A stretch of DNA of 19,843 nt from Candidatus Nealsonbacteria bacterium RBG_13_42_11. Its GTDB lineage: Bacteria > Patescibacteriota > Minisyncoccia > Minisyncoccales > RBG-13-42-11. Numbering within the stretch: the stretch's first letter is position 1; every line of letters starts with the position of its first letter. The stretch spans positions 68,579 to 88,421 of the forward strand of contig MHLY01000007.1 in assembly GCA_001821455.1 (NCBI GenBank). The letters are read 5' to 3'. The notes below the pieces were generated by a model that worked only from the letters and a program-made list of their open reading frames with translations, did not search any database and was not told the DNA's origin. Below are positions 6,574-12,931 of the stretch, piece after piece. The position numbers were made by a program, and so were the translations under genes.

Positions 6574-6604
6574 AATCGCCAATCAGGCGGTTTTTTGGTA
6601 GAAT
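6574..6604 (+). repeat. Dispersed terminator-like repeat with -10-like tail
   Basis: AATCGCCAATCAGGCGG followed by T6 and GG, then TAGAAT (6599-6604). The core is identical to 3057-3081. It terminates the immunity-like gene and may also start transcription of the 58-residue protein at 6644. Confidence 0.6.
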
Positions 6605-6643
6605 AGAATAAGAATTAATAATTAATGAAATAATATAAAAAAT

Positions 6644-6820
6644 ATGAGAGATATTCATCGCGGAGGAGCCCATGCGGTTTACGGCCTGGGATTTATCGGC
6701 GCGGCCGTCTATTTTATTGGTCATGCGGCAACGTTCTGGATCGGAGTTCTTGGATTTTTGAAGGCCCTGGTTTGGCCGGCATTTTTGGTTTACTACGCCT
6801 TTGAATTTTTAGGCAGATAG
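6644..6820 (+). CDS. 58-residue membrane protein, unknown
   Basis: A small gene: MRDIHRGGAHAVYGLG at the start, two hydrophobic spans at about 12-28 and 31-52, and the C-terminus YYAFEFLGR followed by TAG. It sits between a promoter-like repeat (6574-6604) and a strong terminator (6853-6885), so it is a complete transcription unit. The His-Gly-Gly start and Gly-rich first span look constrained rather than random. Function unknown. Confidence 0.65.
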   Translation: MRDIHRGGAHAVYGLGFIGAAVYFIGHAATFWIGVLGFLKALVWPAFLVYYAFEFLGR

Positions 6821-6852
6821 ATTATCAATCGTCCGAAGTCCGATAAAGAACA

Positions 6853-6885
6853 AAAAACCGTTCCGCTTAAAGCGGGACGGTTTTT
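6853..6885 (+). terminator. Strong rho-independent terminator
   Basis: Stem AAAAACCGTTCCGC / GCGGGACGGTTTTT (one T·G pair), loop TTAAA. The core resembles the terminator at 7694-7726. Confidence 0.85.
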
Positions 6886-6906
6886 GGGTTGGGGATAGTT
6901 GGGGTA

Positions 6907-6935
6907 TTGACAAGGCATGGTTATGGGTGTATATT
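6907..6935 (+). promoter_or_regulatory. Promoter of the DUF5320 gene
   Basis: Consensus TTGACA (6907-6912), 17-nt spacer, TATATT (6930-6935). Transcription would start near 6942, giving a leader of about 50 nt before ATG 6995. Confidence 0.8.
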
Positions 6936-6994
6936 CATAATAGAGAGTGATTAAAGGTCGTATTAATTAAAAAATTTAAATTTCAAATAAAATT

Positions 6995-7240
6995 ATGCCA
7001 AGATTTGACGGAACAGGTCCTGGAGGTTCGGGTCCCGGCACCGGCTGGGGCATGGGCCCTTGCGGCGCCGGAATGGGCTGGAGAAGAGGCGGCGGGCGCG
7101 GCTTCGGCAGATTCTGGAGATTTGGTTCTCAAATAACCAAGAAAGAAGAGAAAGAAATATTGGAAGAAGAGGTTGGGGTTTTGGAAGATGAATTAAAATC
7201 CATTAAAGAACGTTTAAGCGAACTGAAGGACGCAAAATAA
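6995..7240 (+). CDS. DUF5320 family protein
   Basis: 81 residues in two parts. Residues 1-45 are Gly/Arg/Trp-rich with the family-typical opening MPRFDGTGPGGSGPGTG and a single Cys (GPCGAG). Residues 48-80 are a charged coiled coil (KKEEKEILEEEVGVLEDELKSIKERL) that probably oligomerises. DUF5320 proteins commonly sit next to DUF134 and NifX/NifB-like iron-molybdenum-cofactor-type genes in anaerobes, and a DUF134 gene follows here. Molecular function is not known. A good promoter at 6907-6935 drives it and a hairpin follows the stop directly. Confidence 0.8.
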   Translation: MPRFDGTGPGGSGPGTGWGMGPCGAGMGWRRGGGRGFGRFWRFGSQITKKEEKEILEEEVGVLEDELKSIKERLSELKDAK

Positions 7241-7243
7241 GAA

Positions 7244-7287
7244 GGAAGCCCTGCTTCTGGTATAAAAATTAGGAGCAGGGCGTTTCC
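7244..7287 (+). terminator. Long hairpin after the DUF5320 gene
   Basis: GGAAGCCCTGCT (7244-7255) pairs with AGCAGGGC (7274-7281) plus TTTCC after a G bulge; the loop is 18 nt. No immediate T-run follows (GGTTTTTG comes 8 nt later), so it is either a weak terminator or a processing or stability hairpin. Confidence 0.5.
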
Positions 7288-7300
7288 TCGGTTTTTGTTA

Positions 7301-7347
7301 TATAATATTGAGTAGAGCGTTTAATATATCGGGCGATGTGTCGCCCG
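7301..7347 (+). promoter_or_regulatory. -10 box and leader hairpin of the DUF134 gene
   Basis: TATAAT at 7301-7306 has no good -35. About 24 nt later a perfect stem CGGGCGA/TCGCCCG with a TGTG loop (7330-7347) lies in the presumed 5' leader, ending 16 nt before ATG 7364. It could affect translation or be an operator. Confidence 0.45.
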
Positions 7348-7363
7348 CTATAAAAGAAAAAAC

Positions 7364-7639
7364 ATGGTCAGACCGCGACTTTGCCGAAGAATAAGATTCA
7401 ATCCCAATATAACTTATTTCAAGCCTCAGGGCGTGCCGATGAGGTTTTTAGAGATTATTGAATTAACCACTGAAGAAGCGGAAGCTCTAAGGTTGAGAAA
7501 TATGAAAGATTTAGAACAGGAAGAAGCGGCTAAAAAGATGAATACCTCTCAGAGCACTTTTCAGAGAATCTTATCTTCGGCCTATAAAAAAATCACCGAG
7601 GCAATAATTGAAGGGAAAGCGATAAAGATAATAAAATAG
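7364..7639 (+). CDS. DUF134 family putative DNA-binding protein
   Basis: 91 residues, close to the usual family size. The hallmark opening is present: MVRPRLCRRIRFNPNITYFKPQGVP. It is followed by a sigma-region-4-like helix-turn-helix (about 36-75): LTTEEAEALRLRNMKDLEQEEAAKKMNTSQSTFQRIL. The pattern 'P-R-x-C-R' near the N-terminus is typical of DUF134. Members are considered DNA-binding regulators on the basis of the HTH; targets are unknown. Pairing with DUF5320 upstream is a recurring neighbourhood, so the regulator may control that gene. It ends before a perfect 15-bp terminator stem. Confidence 0.87.
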   Translation: MVRPRLCRRIRFNPNITYFKPQGVPMRFLEIIELTTEEAEALRLRNMKDLEQEEAAKKMNTSQSTFQRILSSAYKKITEAIIEGKAIKIIK

Positions 7640-7693
7640 GTTCTAAATATCCATAAACTCGCTATAAACGGCTTTTGCCAAACGGAGCCGTTA

Positions 7694-7726
7694 AAAAATC
7701 GTCCCGCTTGCAGCGGGACGATTTTT
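7694..7726 (+). terminator. Perfect 15-bp terminator stem
   Basis: AAAAATCGTCCCGCT / AGCGGGACGATTTTT with loop TGC. An additional AACGGC/GCCGTT inverted repeat (7667-7692) precedes it. The long A/T flanks make it likely to work in both orientations. Confidence 0.88.
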
Positions 7727-7753
7727 GATTCCTCCGTTTCGTGGAGCCTCCTG

Positions 7754-7788
7754 AAAATTCAAGCAAAGCTTGAATTTTGTGATAGAAT
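7754..7788 (+). promoter_or_regulatory. Inverted repeat and -10 box before the P-type ATPase
   Basis: Perfect 11-bp arms AAAATTCAAGC/GCTTGAATTTT (loop AAA, 7754-7778), followed 4 nt later by TAGAAT (7783-7788). This may be an operator or a second terminator; transcription would begin only about 10-15 nt before ATG 7808. Confidence 0.5.
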
Positions 7789-7807
7789 AGAATAACGCAA
7801 AACGAAA

Positions 7808-10447
7808 ATGGAAGAAAAAAATAATTGGCACAATATTAGCCGGGAAGAAGCGGTAAAATTACTGCGTTCTGATGCAAAAAAGGGGTTGTCTGGAAAAGAA
7901 ATATGGTCTCGCCGGAAAGAATTTGGCAAAAACAAGCTTCAGGAAGAAAAACCCCTGTCTCAGTTTAAAATATTTTTGGAGCAATTCAGAAGCCCCTTGG
8001 TTTATATTTTAATAATAGCGGGGATAGTTACTTTATTCCTGAGAGAGTTTATAGACTCTATTGTTATTTTTGCGGCAGTCTTTTTAAATATTATTGTCGG
8101 TTATGTCCAGGAAAGCAAATCGTCAAAAGCCCTGAGGGAGCTGAAAAAAGTTTTAAGCATAAAAACGATTGTTTTCAGAGACGGAAATGAAAAGGAAATT
8201 TTAGCCGATGAACTTGTGCCGGGAGACATTGTTTTGTTAAAGCCGGGAGACAAGGTGCCTGCTGACGGCAGATTGATTGAAAGTTATAATCTTAAAATCA
8301 ACGAATCGGCTTTAACCGGCGAGTGGCTGTCGGCTTCAAAAAAAACGGAAATCCTGCCTGAAAATACGCCTCTGGCCGACAGGGACAATATGGTTTATAT
8401 GGGAACATCAATCGAAGACGGCTTAGGAAAGATCGTTGTAATTAATACGGGAATAAAAACAGAAATCGGAAAAATTAACATTTTGGTTGAAGAAACCAAA
8501 GAAGAAAAAACTCCTTACCAGAAAAAATTAGCTCATTTTTCAAAGATTATCGGAATAATCATCAGCATTATTTGTATTGTAATTTTTATCGAGGGAATGA
8601 TAACCGGGGGAGAGTTTATTGAAATGTTCACTACGGCAGTGGCAGTGGCGGTGGCTTCAATTCCCGAAGGTTTGCCGGTGGCGCTGACCGTAATTTTAGC
8701 CCTTGGCATGCAGAAAATCCTTAAGAAGAAGGGTTTGGTCCGGAAATTAGCTGCAGCTGAAACTTTGGGCAGCACTTCAATAATTGCCACCGATAAAACC
8801 GGCACTTTGACGGAAGCTAAAATGACGGTTGCCGGAATTTATGCTTTTTCTTCCGGAGAAGAAAAAACAGTCCTTAAAGGCGCCATTTTATGCAGCGAAG
8901 CTTTTATTGAAAATCCCGATGAAAAACCTGAAAATTGGGTGATCAGAGGAATGCCTACTGAAAGAGCCTTAATTTTGGCTGGCGCAAATTCGGGACTTTT
9001 TAGAAATCAATTGGAAGAAGCAGAGCCGCAAATTGACGAGATTCCCTTCAGTTCGGAATACAAATATTCGGCAAGCTTGCGAAAAATTTCAAACAAAAAA
9101 GGGGCGGAAAATATTGTTTATGTCAAAGGAGCGCCTGAAATAATTTTAGAAAAATCAAAATATTTAAAAACCAACAACGGACAAGTTGAAATAAACAGCG
9201 GCCAAAAAGCTCTTTTAAACGATAAACACGAAGAACTGACAAATAAGGGATACCGGGTTTTGGGAACAGCATATAAAAAAACCGACAGTTTAAGGCTCAC
9301 AGCCCGCAACCAGGAAGAATCGGTTAATGATTTAATTTTCGCCGGGTTTATTTATTTTGAAGATTCTATCCGCAAAGAGGCCGCAGAAGCAATACAAACC
9401 TGTTATCAGGCCGGCATGAGGCCGATTATCATTACCGGCGACCATAAATTGACCGCCAAAGCTATTGCCAATAAATTAGGGCTTAATGTTAAAGATAAAA
9501 ATATATTAGAAGGAAAAGATTTGGAAGAAATGTCTGGCCCGGAGTTTGAAAAAAAACTGAAAGATATCCAAATTTATGCCAGAGTGGAACCAAAACATAA
9601 GTTAAGGATTATTAAAGCTTGGCAGGAAAAAGGAGAAGTGGTTGCCATGACGGGCGACGGAATCAACGATGCCCCCGCTTTAAAACAGGCCGATATCGGA
9701 GTGGCATTGGGTTCGGGAACCGAGGTTGCCAAAGAAATTTCAGATTTAGTTCTTTTGACGGATGATTTTTCCATTATTGTGGCGGCCGTGGAAGAGGGCA
9801 GGGCCATTCTTGATAACATCAGGAAAGTCATTACTTATCTTTTGTCGGATAGTTTTACCGAAGTGATTTTAGTGGGAGCCAGCATCTTAGCGGGATTTCC
9901 CTTGCCGGTTACGGCCGTGCAGATTTTATGGATAAATTTGATAGAAGACGGTATGCCGAACATAGCTTTAGCTTTTGAACCGAAAGAGAAAGATTTGATG
10001 AAGCACAAACCGCAAGCCCGCAACGTTCCCTTATTAACCCGGGAAATGAAAATAATTATTTTTGTTATCGGACTGATAACCGATTTGATACTTTTGGGCT
10101 TGTTTTTCTGGCTTTGGAATGAAAATCATAATATTGAATACGTCAGAACGATGATTTTTGCCTGCCTGGCCATTGATTCAATTTCTTACGTTTTTTGCTG
10201 CAAGAGCTTACGAAGGAATTTATGGAATATTAATCTTTTTGACAACAAACTTTTAATCGGAGCCTGGTTTCTGGGCATAGTCGGCCTGCTGTCCGCCATA
10301 TATGTTCCGGTTTTAAACAAATTACTTAGCACGATTCCCTTGGCCTTTTCCGACTGGTTTATTATCGGCGGATTAGGGGTGATAAATGTTGTACTGATTG
10401 AAGTTGTTAAGTATTATTTTATCGTCAAACATAAAACAAGAATATAA
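7808..10447 (+). CDS. Type II P-type cation-transporting ATPase (Ca2+-ATPase-like)
   Basis: 879 residues, full length for the SERCA/PMR1-like type. ATP-driven export of a divalent cation across the cytoplasmic membrane is expected. Domains: N-terminal actuator entry (1-60), TM1-2 (62-100), actuator with TGE at 170-172, TM3-4 (245-300) with ASIPEGLP at 283-290, phosphorylation site DKTGTLT (Asp329), nucleotide loop with KGAPE at 440-444, TGDH at 543, hinge TGDGINDAP at 615-623, and TM5-10 to the end. Ion-site residues by analogy with SERCA: Glu287 (E309), Asn710 (N796) and Asp714 (D800) keep site II. At site I, Glu685 (E771) remains, but N768 is Ser and T799 is Glu713. Oddities: TGES reads TGEW and the usual DPxR is EDSIR. 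Ca2+ or Mn2+ is likely, but the ion is not proven. Confidence 0.92.
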   Translation: MEEKNNWHNISREEAVKLLRSDAKKGLSGKEIWSRRKEFGKNKLQEEKPLSQFKIFLEQFRSPLVYILIIAGIVTLFLREFIDSIVIFAAVFLNIIVGYVQESKSSKALRELKKVLSIKTIVFRDGNEKEILADELVPGDIVLLKPGDKVPADGRLIESYNLKINESALTGEWLSASKKTEILPENTPLADRDNMVYMGTSIEDGLGKIVVINTGIKTEIGKINILVEETKEEKTPYQKKLAHFSKIIGIIISIICIVIFIEGMITGGEFIEMFTTAVAVAVASIPEGLPVALTVILALGMQKILKKKGLVRKLAAAETLGSTSIIATDKTGTLTEAKMTVAGIYAFSSGEEKTVLKGAILCSEAFIENPDEKPENWVIRGMPTERALILAGANSGLFRNQLEEAEPQIDEIPFSSEYKYSASLRKISNKKGAENIVYVKGAPEIILEKSKYLKTNNGQVEINSGQKALLNDKHEELTNKGYRVLGTAYKKTDSLRLTARNQEESVNDLIFAGFIYFEDSIRKEAAEAIQTCYQAGMRPIIITGDHKLTAKAIANKLGLNVKDKNILEGKDLEEMSGPEFEKKLKDIQIYARVEPKHKLRIIKAWQEKGEVVAMTGDGINDAPALKQADIGVALGSGTEVAKEISDLVLLTDDFSIIVAAVEEGRAILDNIRKVITYLLSDSFTEVILVGASILAGFPLPVTAVQILWINLIEDGMPNIALAFEPKEKDLMKHKPQARNVPLLTREMKIIIFVIGLITDLILLGLFFWLWNENHNIEYVRTMIFACLAIDSISYVFCCKSLRRNLWNINLFDNKLLIGAWFLGIVGLLSAIYVPVLNKLLSTIPLAFSDWFIIGGLGVINVVLIEVVKYYFIVKHKTRI

Positions 10448-10485
10448 ATTCCATAAACTAAGATGCGCCGTTAAAATTAGGCAGT

Positions 10486-10514
10486 GCCGGCGATAATCAG
10501 GCGGCTTTTTGGTA
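10486..10514 (+). repeat. Degenerate dispersed terminator-like repeat
   Basis: GCCGGCGATAATCAGGCGGC followed by T5 and GGTAGG. It is a diverged relative of 3056 and 6574, placed 40 nt after the ATPase stop, and probably its terminator. Confidence 0.5.
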
Positions 10515-10579
10515 GGAGGCTTGACTTTTTTTAAAAAAAGATTTATTGTTGTTAATATTCGAAATAAATAGGAGGAAGA

Positions 10580-11113
10580 ATGAACGGGCTTAAAGAAAAG
10601 CAGGAAGAATTTAAGAAAAAATACTGTTCGTCTTGTTTTCGCTTCGATCCGCAAAAGAAAGATTACAGAGAAAAAGGACACAGGGGTGATGCTAACGATT
10701 GTAAGCATCACATAACTGACGCCGCTGGCCAGTGCTGGAATTATCATGAAAGAAAGACGGCCGAGGCGGAATTAACCTGGCTCAAAAAAGAAAAGTCCAT
10801 TATCGAATTGCCAAAGGATGATCCCAGAAAGATTGAGCAGTTAAACCTGAAACTGCTTGAATATGAACAACGAATTGATCCTTATCGGCCCCGGGCTTCG
10901 CAGATGGACACAATATGCAAGAGCAAGATACTTTCTCGTCTTCTCAAGAAAGGCAGTTTAAATGTATATGATTTTATGATAGAGATGGAAAAAGAGCAGA
11001 AAGATAGTTTCAGCAGGGGGAATTTTTTCCACGCCTGCAATGTGATTGATGACTATGTTATCACCGGCGGCGCCAACCGTCGCGGAAAAGGAACCGGCCT
11101 CAGACCATTATAA
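10580..11113 (+). CDS. Hypothetical protein with Cys/His cluster
   Basis: 177 residues, soluble, not recognised. The N-terminal third holds a possible zinc site: C16-x2-C19, then C41, H43, H44, C52 and H56 (CSSC, CKHH, CWNYH). The middle (60-110) is a charged helix region (KTAEAELTWLKKEKSIIELP). The C-terminal part (115-177) looks folded (LLKKGSLNVYDFMIEMEKEQ) and ends in a basic tail (GANRRGKGTGLRPL). ATG 10580 has a strong Shine-Dalgarno GGAGG 4 nt upstream, unlike most genes in the window. A perfect terminator follows 18 nt after the stop, so it is monocistronic. Nucleic-acid binding would fit the Cys/His pattern but is a guess. Confidence 0.75.
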   Translation: MNGLKEKQEEFKKKYCSSCFRFDPQKKDYREKGHRGDANDCKHHITDAAGQCWNYHERKTAEAELTWLKKEKSIIELPKDDPRKIEQLNLKLLEYEQRIDPYRPRASQMDTICKSKILSRLLKKGSLNVYDFMIEMEKEQKDSFSRGNFFHACNVIDDYVITGGANRRGKGTGLRPL

Positions 11114-11131
11114 TAGTTCATTAGAATTTTA

Positions 11132-11158
11132 GGCTTCCGTTTACGGAAGCCTTTTTTA
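11132..11158 (+). terminator. Rho-independent terminator
   Basis: Perfect stem GGCTTCCG/CGGAAGCC with a TTTA loop followed by T6. The sequence just after it (GTCGCCCAATCTATGAA, from 11164) resembles the start of the intergenic cassette repeats at 15373 and 16916. Confidence 0.92.
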
Positions 11159-11223
11159 TTTTCGTCGCCCAATCTATGAACGGGGAGTTAGTCTTGATTT
11201 TTTTACTAAAAGATATAGGGTCT

Positions 11224-11249
11224 AATTGAGGAGGGAAAGCTCCTTAATT
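11224..11249 (+). promoter_or_regulatory. Leader hairpin upstream of the two-gene unit
   Basis: Ten consecutive pairs, AATTGAGGAG/CTCCTTAATT (one G·T), enclose the loop GGAAAG. It ends 26 nt before ATG 11275 and sequesters an AGGAG sequence, while a second AGGAG (11262-11266) remains free. A T-run follows only weakly, so it is more likely a leader element than a terminator. Promoter candidate: TTGATT at 11194-11199. Confidence 0.45.
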
Positions 11250-11274
11250 TATTATCAGGAAAGGAGAAAAACTA

Positions 11275-11550
11275 ATGGACGCCACATTAAGTCGTCCTGA
11301 CGCCGTCTGGGTTATAACCAATAAAGAAGATGAGACGAAATTCATTGTAGATCAGGGAAAACTTTTCGTCTTTTCCGCTGAAGAACTAGCAAATAAATAC
11401 ATGGAGAGGATAGGTTTGAAGGGTGGTGTTCCTAGTTATTTCACCTGGGATGAACTCTTAGACAAATTCAGCCACTCTTTTTCGCATGTTGTCATTGACC
11501 ATACAGGACAAGCGGGTTCCTTTAGTACTGTACCAGCTAAGAAAGATTAA
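11275..11550 (+). CDS. Hypothetical protein, 91 residues
   Basis: Soluble, no family recognised. The sequence alternates short strands and helices: AVWVITNKEDETKFIVDQGKLFVFSAEELANKYMERIG, then FTWDELLDKFSHSFSHVVID. The 'value-loaded strand then Phe-Ser-x-Glu-Glu' shape is vaguely like SseB N-terminal proteins, but I do not assign it. ATG 11275 has a good Shine-Dalgarno (AGGAG, 8 nt upstream). It probably forms an operon with the next gene (24 nt gap to the preferred start). Confidence 0.65.
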   Translation: MDATLSRPDAVWVITNKEDETKFIVDQGKLFVFSAEELANKYMERIGLKGGVPSYFTWDELLDKFSHSFSHVVIDHTGQAGSFSTVPAKKD

Positions 11551-11574
11551 ACAGCATCAAAGGGAAGGATGGAG

Positions 11575-11859
11575 ATGAACGCCGAAAAGATATTGGAAGT
11601 GATTAATAAATACCGTAATGACTTTGGAGAACAGGGGATAAAGGCAATAGATTTTCCCCACAACGAAAAACCGGCTTCACCAGAAGAGATACTTGGGCAT
11701 TGCCGCGGCATGCTGGATAAAATGGAGGTCTTTATTAAAGAGGGGCGGAAAGAAAAAGCATTCAGGTGGCTTGGGTTCATTCAGGGTTGCCTGTGGGCAA
11801 CCGGGAAGTATTCCTCAGAGGATTTAAAGAATCACAATCGTCCCGATGTAGAAAAATAA
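11575..11859 (+). CDS. Conserved-looking hypothetical protein (HNRPD C-terminus)
   Basis: 94 residues from ATG 11575. A further in-frame ATG at 11569 exists, but GGAAGG at 11563-11568 is at ideal Shine-Dalgarno distance only for 11575. Helical and soluble: ILEVINKYRNDFG at the start, then EILGHCRGMLDKMEVFI, KAFRWLGFIQGCLWATGKYSSEDLKNHNRPD. The WLGFIQGCLW-G-Y-LKNHNRP ending looks like a family signature I have seen in small phage and Patescibacteria proteins, but I cannot name a function. The last genes before the cassette island begin to show intergenic repeats directly downstream (11889). Confidence 0.7.
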   Translation: MNAEKILEVINKYRNDFGEQGIKAIDFPHNEKPASPEEILGHCRGMLDKMEVFIKEGRKEKAFRWLGFIQGCLWATGKYSSEDLKNHNRPDVEK

Positions 11860-11888
11860 AAAATGCCGCATGGTTCGCCCAGCGGTTT

Positions 11889-11938
11889 TTATTTGAATTT
11901 TGGTTTATCCTGAGCCTGCTGAAGGGCAAAAATGGAGG
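11889..11938 (+). repeat. Intergenic cassette repeat, copy 1 (with loop insertion)
   Basis: Core ATTTGAATTTTGG ... CAAAAATGGAGGC, with 23 nt (TTTATCCTGAGCCTGCTGAAGGG) inserted between the two halves. A degenerate CCGC/GCGG terminator with TTTTT immediately precedes it. Confidence 0.75.
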
Positions 11939-12002
11939 CTTGCCCTGCTTGCACTGAAAGTATTGAAGTGAACGTGCTGAGGGGGTAGAGTGAAAGAAAG
12001 TT

Positions 12003-12512
12003 ATGCAAAAAGAAAAAGGAGAAAATAATAATATTGCATACATTGATGGAGCCAATCTATATAATGGTATTAAATCTCTCGGATGGGATCTCGATTACGC
12101 TCGATTTAAAATTTGGCTCATCGATAAGTATTTAGTAAAACGGGTGTACCTTTTTATCGGTTTAGTGCCAAAATATAAAGATCTCTATACGTATTTACAG
12201 GAAGCGGGGTTCACTTTGGTATTTAAAGAAACAACATACGATGGCGAGGGAAACGTAAAAGGAAATTGCGACGCGGATTTAGTTCTTCAAGCAACTCGCG
12301 ATTATTACGAAAACAACTTTGGAAAAGCGGTTATCATAGCCAGCGACGGGGACTATTCCAGTTTAGTTAAGTTTTTAAACGAAAAAAATAAAATAAAAGT
12401 AATATTGTCTCCGGCAAATGAGAAAAAATGTTCGATTCTTCTAAAAAGGACGGGCGTGTCGATAACGTATTTGAACGACAAAAAGTCTATTTTGAAAAAC
12501 AGAGAGTCGTAA
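12003..12512 (+). CDS. NYN domain protein (PIN-like nuclease, LabA/DUF88 type)
   Basis: 169 residues, just the single NYN domain. Acidic metal-site residues are at the expected places. IAYIDGANLYNGI (11-23) gives Asp15 and Asn18. A central strand is VYLFIGLVPKYKDLYTYLQEAGF. KGNCDADLVLQATRDYY (about 84-100) gives Asp88/Asp90. KAVIIASDGDYSSLVKFL (about 107-124) gives Asp114/Asp116. The C-terminal part (KIKVILSPANEKKCSILLKRTG) matches the usual last strand and helix. NYN proteins are Mg-dependent RNases or predicted RNases. Alone in an accessory cassette, this could be a toxin or defence effector, but a housekeeping RNA-processing role is equally open. No antitoxin partner is adjacent. It is followed by its own terminator. 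Confidence 0.88.
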   Translation: MQKEKGENNNIAYIDGANLYNGIKSLGWDLDYARFKIWLIDKYLVKRVYLFIGLVPKYKDLYTYLQEAGFTLVFKETTYDGEGNVKGNCDADLVLQATRDYYENNFGKAVIIASDGDYSSLVKFLNEKNKIKVILSPANEKKCSILLKRTGVSITYLNDKKSILKNRES

Positions 12513-12520
12513 AAGAAAAA

Positions 12521-12555
12521 GCCCCCGATGCGGACAGCCGCATAAGGGTCTTTTT
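12521..12555 (+). terminator. Terminator of the NYN gene
   Basis: Inner stem ATGCGG/CCGCAT with ACAG loop, outer CCC/GGG pairs, then TTTTT. It lies 9 nt after the stop. Confidence 0.75.
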
Positions 12556-12644
12556 CGTAGTGATACTATAATAATATCAAATTATAGAAGTCTGTCAATA
12601 GCTAAAATGAAGTTAAAATCTCTGTCGAAAACTGAAAGACCAAC

Positions 12645-12708
12645 CCTGCCCTTCCGTAGCCTTAGCGAAGGAGGGGAGAAAAATTAAAGCCCTGTTAAAG
12701 GGCTTTTT
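12645..12708 (+). repeat. REP-like palindrome plus shared terminator
   Basis: CCTTCCGTAGCCTTAGCGAAGG (inside 12645-12677) belongs to the widespread CCTTCG-type intergenic palindromes. It is followed by AAAGCCCT/AGGGCTTTTT (12686-12708), a terminator repeated nearly exactly at 15341 and 16885. No gene ends immediately upstream, so the terminator appears to travel with the repeat. Confidence 0.65.
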
Positions 12709-12709
12709 G

Positions 12710-12737
12710 ATTTGAATTTTGGCAAAAATGGAGGTAG
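12710..12737 (+). repeat. Intergenic cassette repeat, copy 2
   Basis: ATTTGAATTTTGGCAAAAAT then GGAGGTAG; the core is uninterrupted. It directly follows the shared AAAGCCCT terminator, as in copies 4 and 5. Confidence 0.8.
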
Positions 12738-12750
12738 AGTGGAAGCGAAG

Positions 12751-12785
12751 CCCCGTAGTGAACGCGAAGCGTTCTGCTACCGGGG
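12751..12785 (+). repeat. Large imperfect hairpin
   Basis: CCCCGTAG pairs with CTACCGGGG (one extra C), with an inner ACGC/GCGT stem closed by GAA. No T-run follows. It may be another REP-like element. Confidence 0.55.
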
Positions 12786-12798
12786 ATAGAAAATAAAC

Positions 12799-12902
12799 AG
12801 TAGACAACTTGTTGGCAACTTTTAATTTTTAGATTAGCATTAAGTTGCCAACCATTTTATGGATATTGAGAAATAAAAAAACCGCCGAGATGGCGGTTTT
12901 TT
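12799..12902 (+). other. Promoter/operator-5-codon ORF-terminator micro-unit
   Basis: Bases 12799-12869 match 14231-14301 (upstream region and start of the GHKL-STAS gene) at 69 of 71 positions. Contents: -35 TTGGCA (12812-12817), 17-nt spacer, -10 TAGCAT (12835-12840), inverted-repeat arms GTTGGCAACTT (12811-12821)/AAGTTGCCAAC (12842-12852), and ATG GAT ATT GAG AAA TAA (12859-12876). A perfect terminator AAAAAACCGCC/GGCGGTTTTTT (12876-12902) overlaps the stop codon. The transcript would be only about 55-60 nt. It could be a remnant of a deleted gene copy, a decoy operator, or a small RNA gene. Confidence 0.75.
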
Positions 12903-12931
12903 GTTTCTGCCAGATTTTGTCAATTTTCCAT

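Noticed and set aside
7808..10447. P-type ATPase as a pseudogene because of TGEW
   Set aside because: The essential Glu of TGE, the Asp329 site and all hinge motifs are intact, and the frame is full length.
11766..12055. Small ORFs on both strands over the end of the 11575 gene and the first repeat
   Set aside because: Their sequence comes from the repeat and the overlapping gene; there is no ribosome site or family similarity.
12613..12807. Minus-strand 64-residue ORF
   Set aside because: It translates the CCTTCG-type palindrome and the cassette repeat; such peptides are a known by-product of REP-like sequences.
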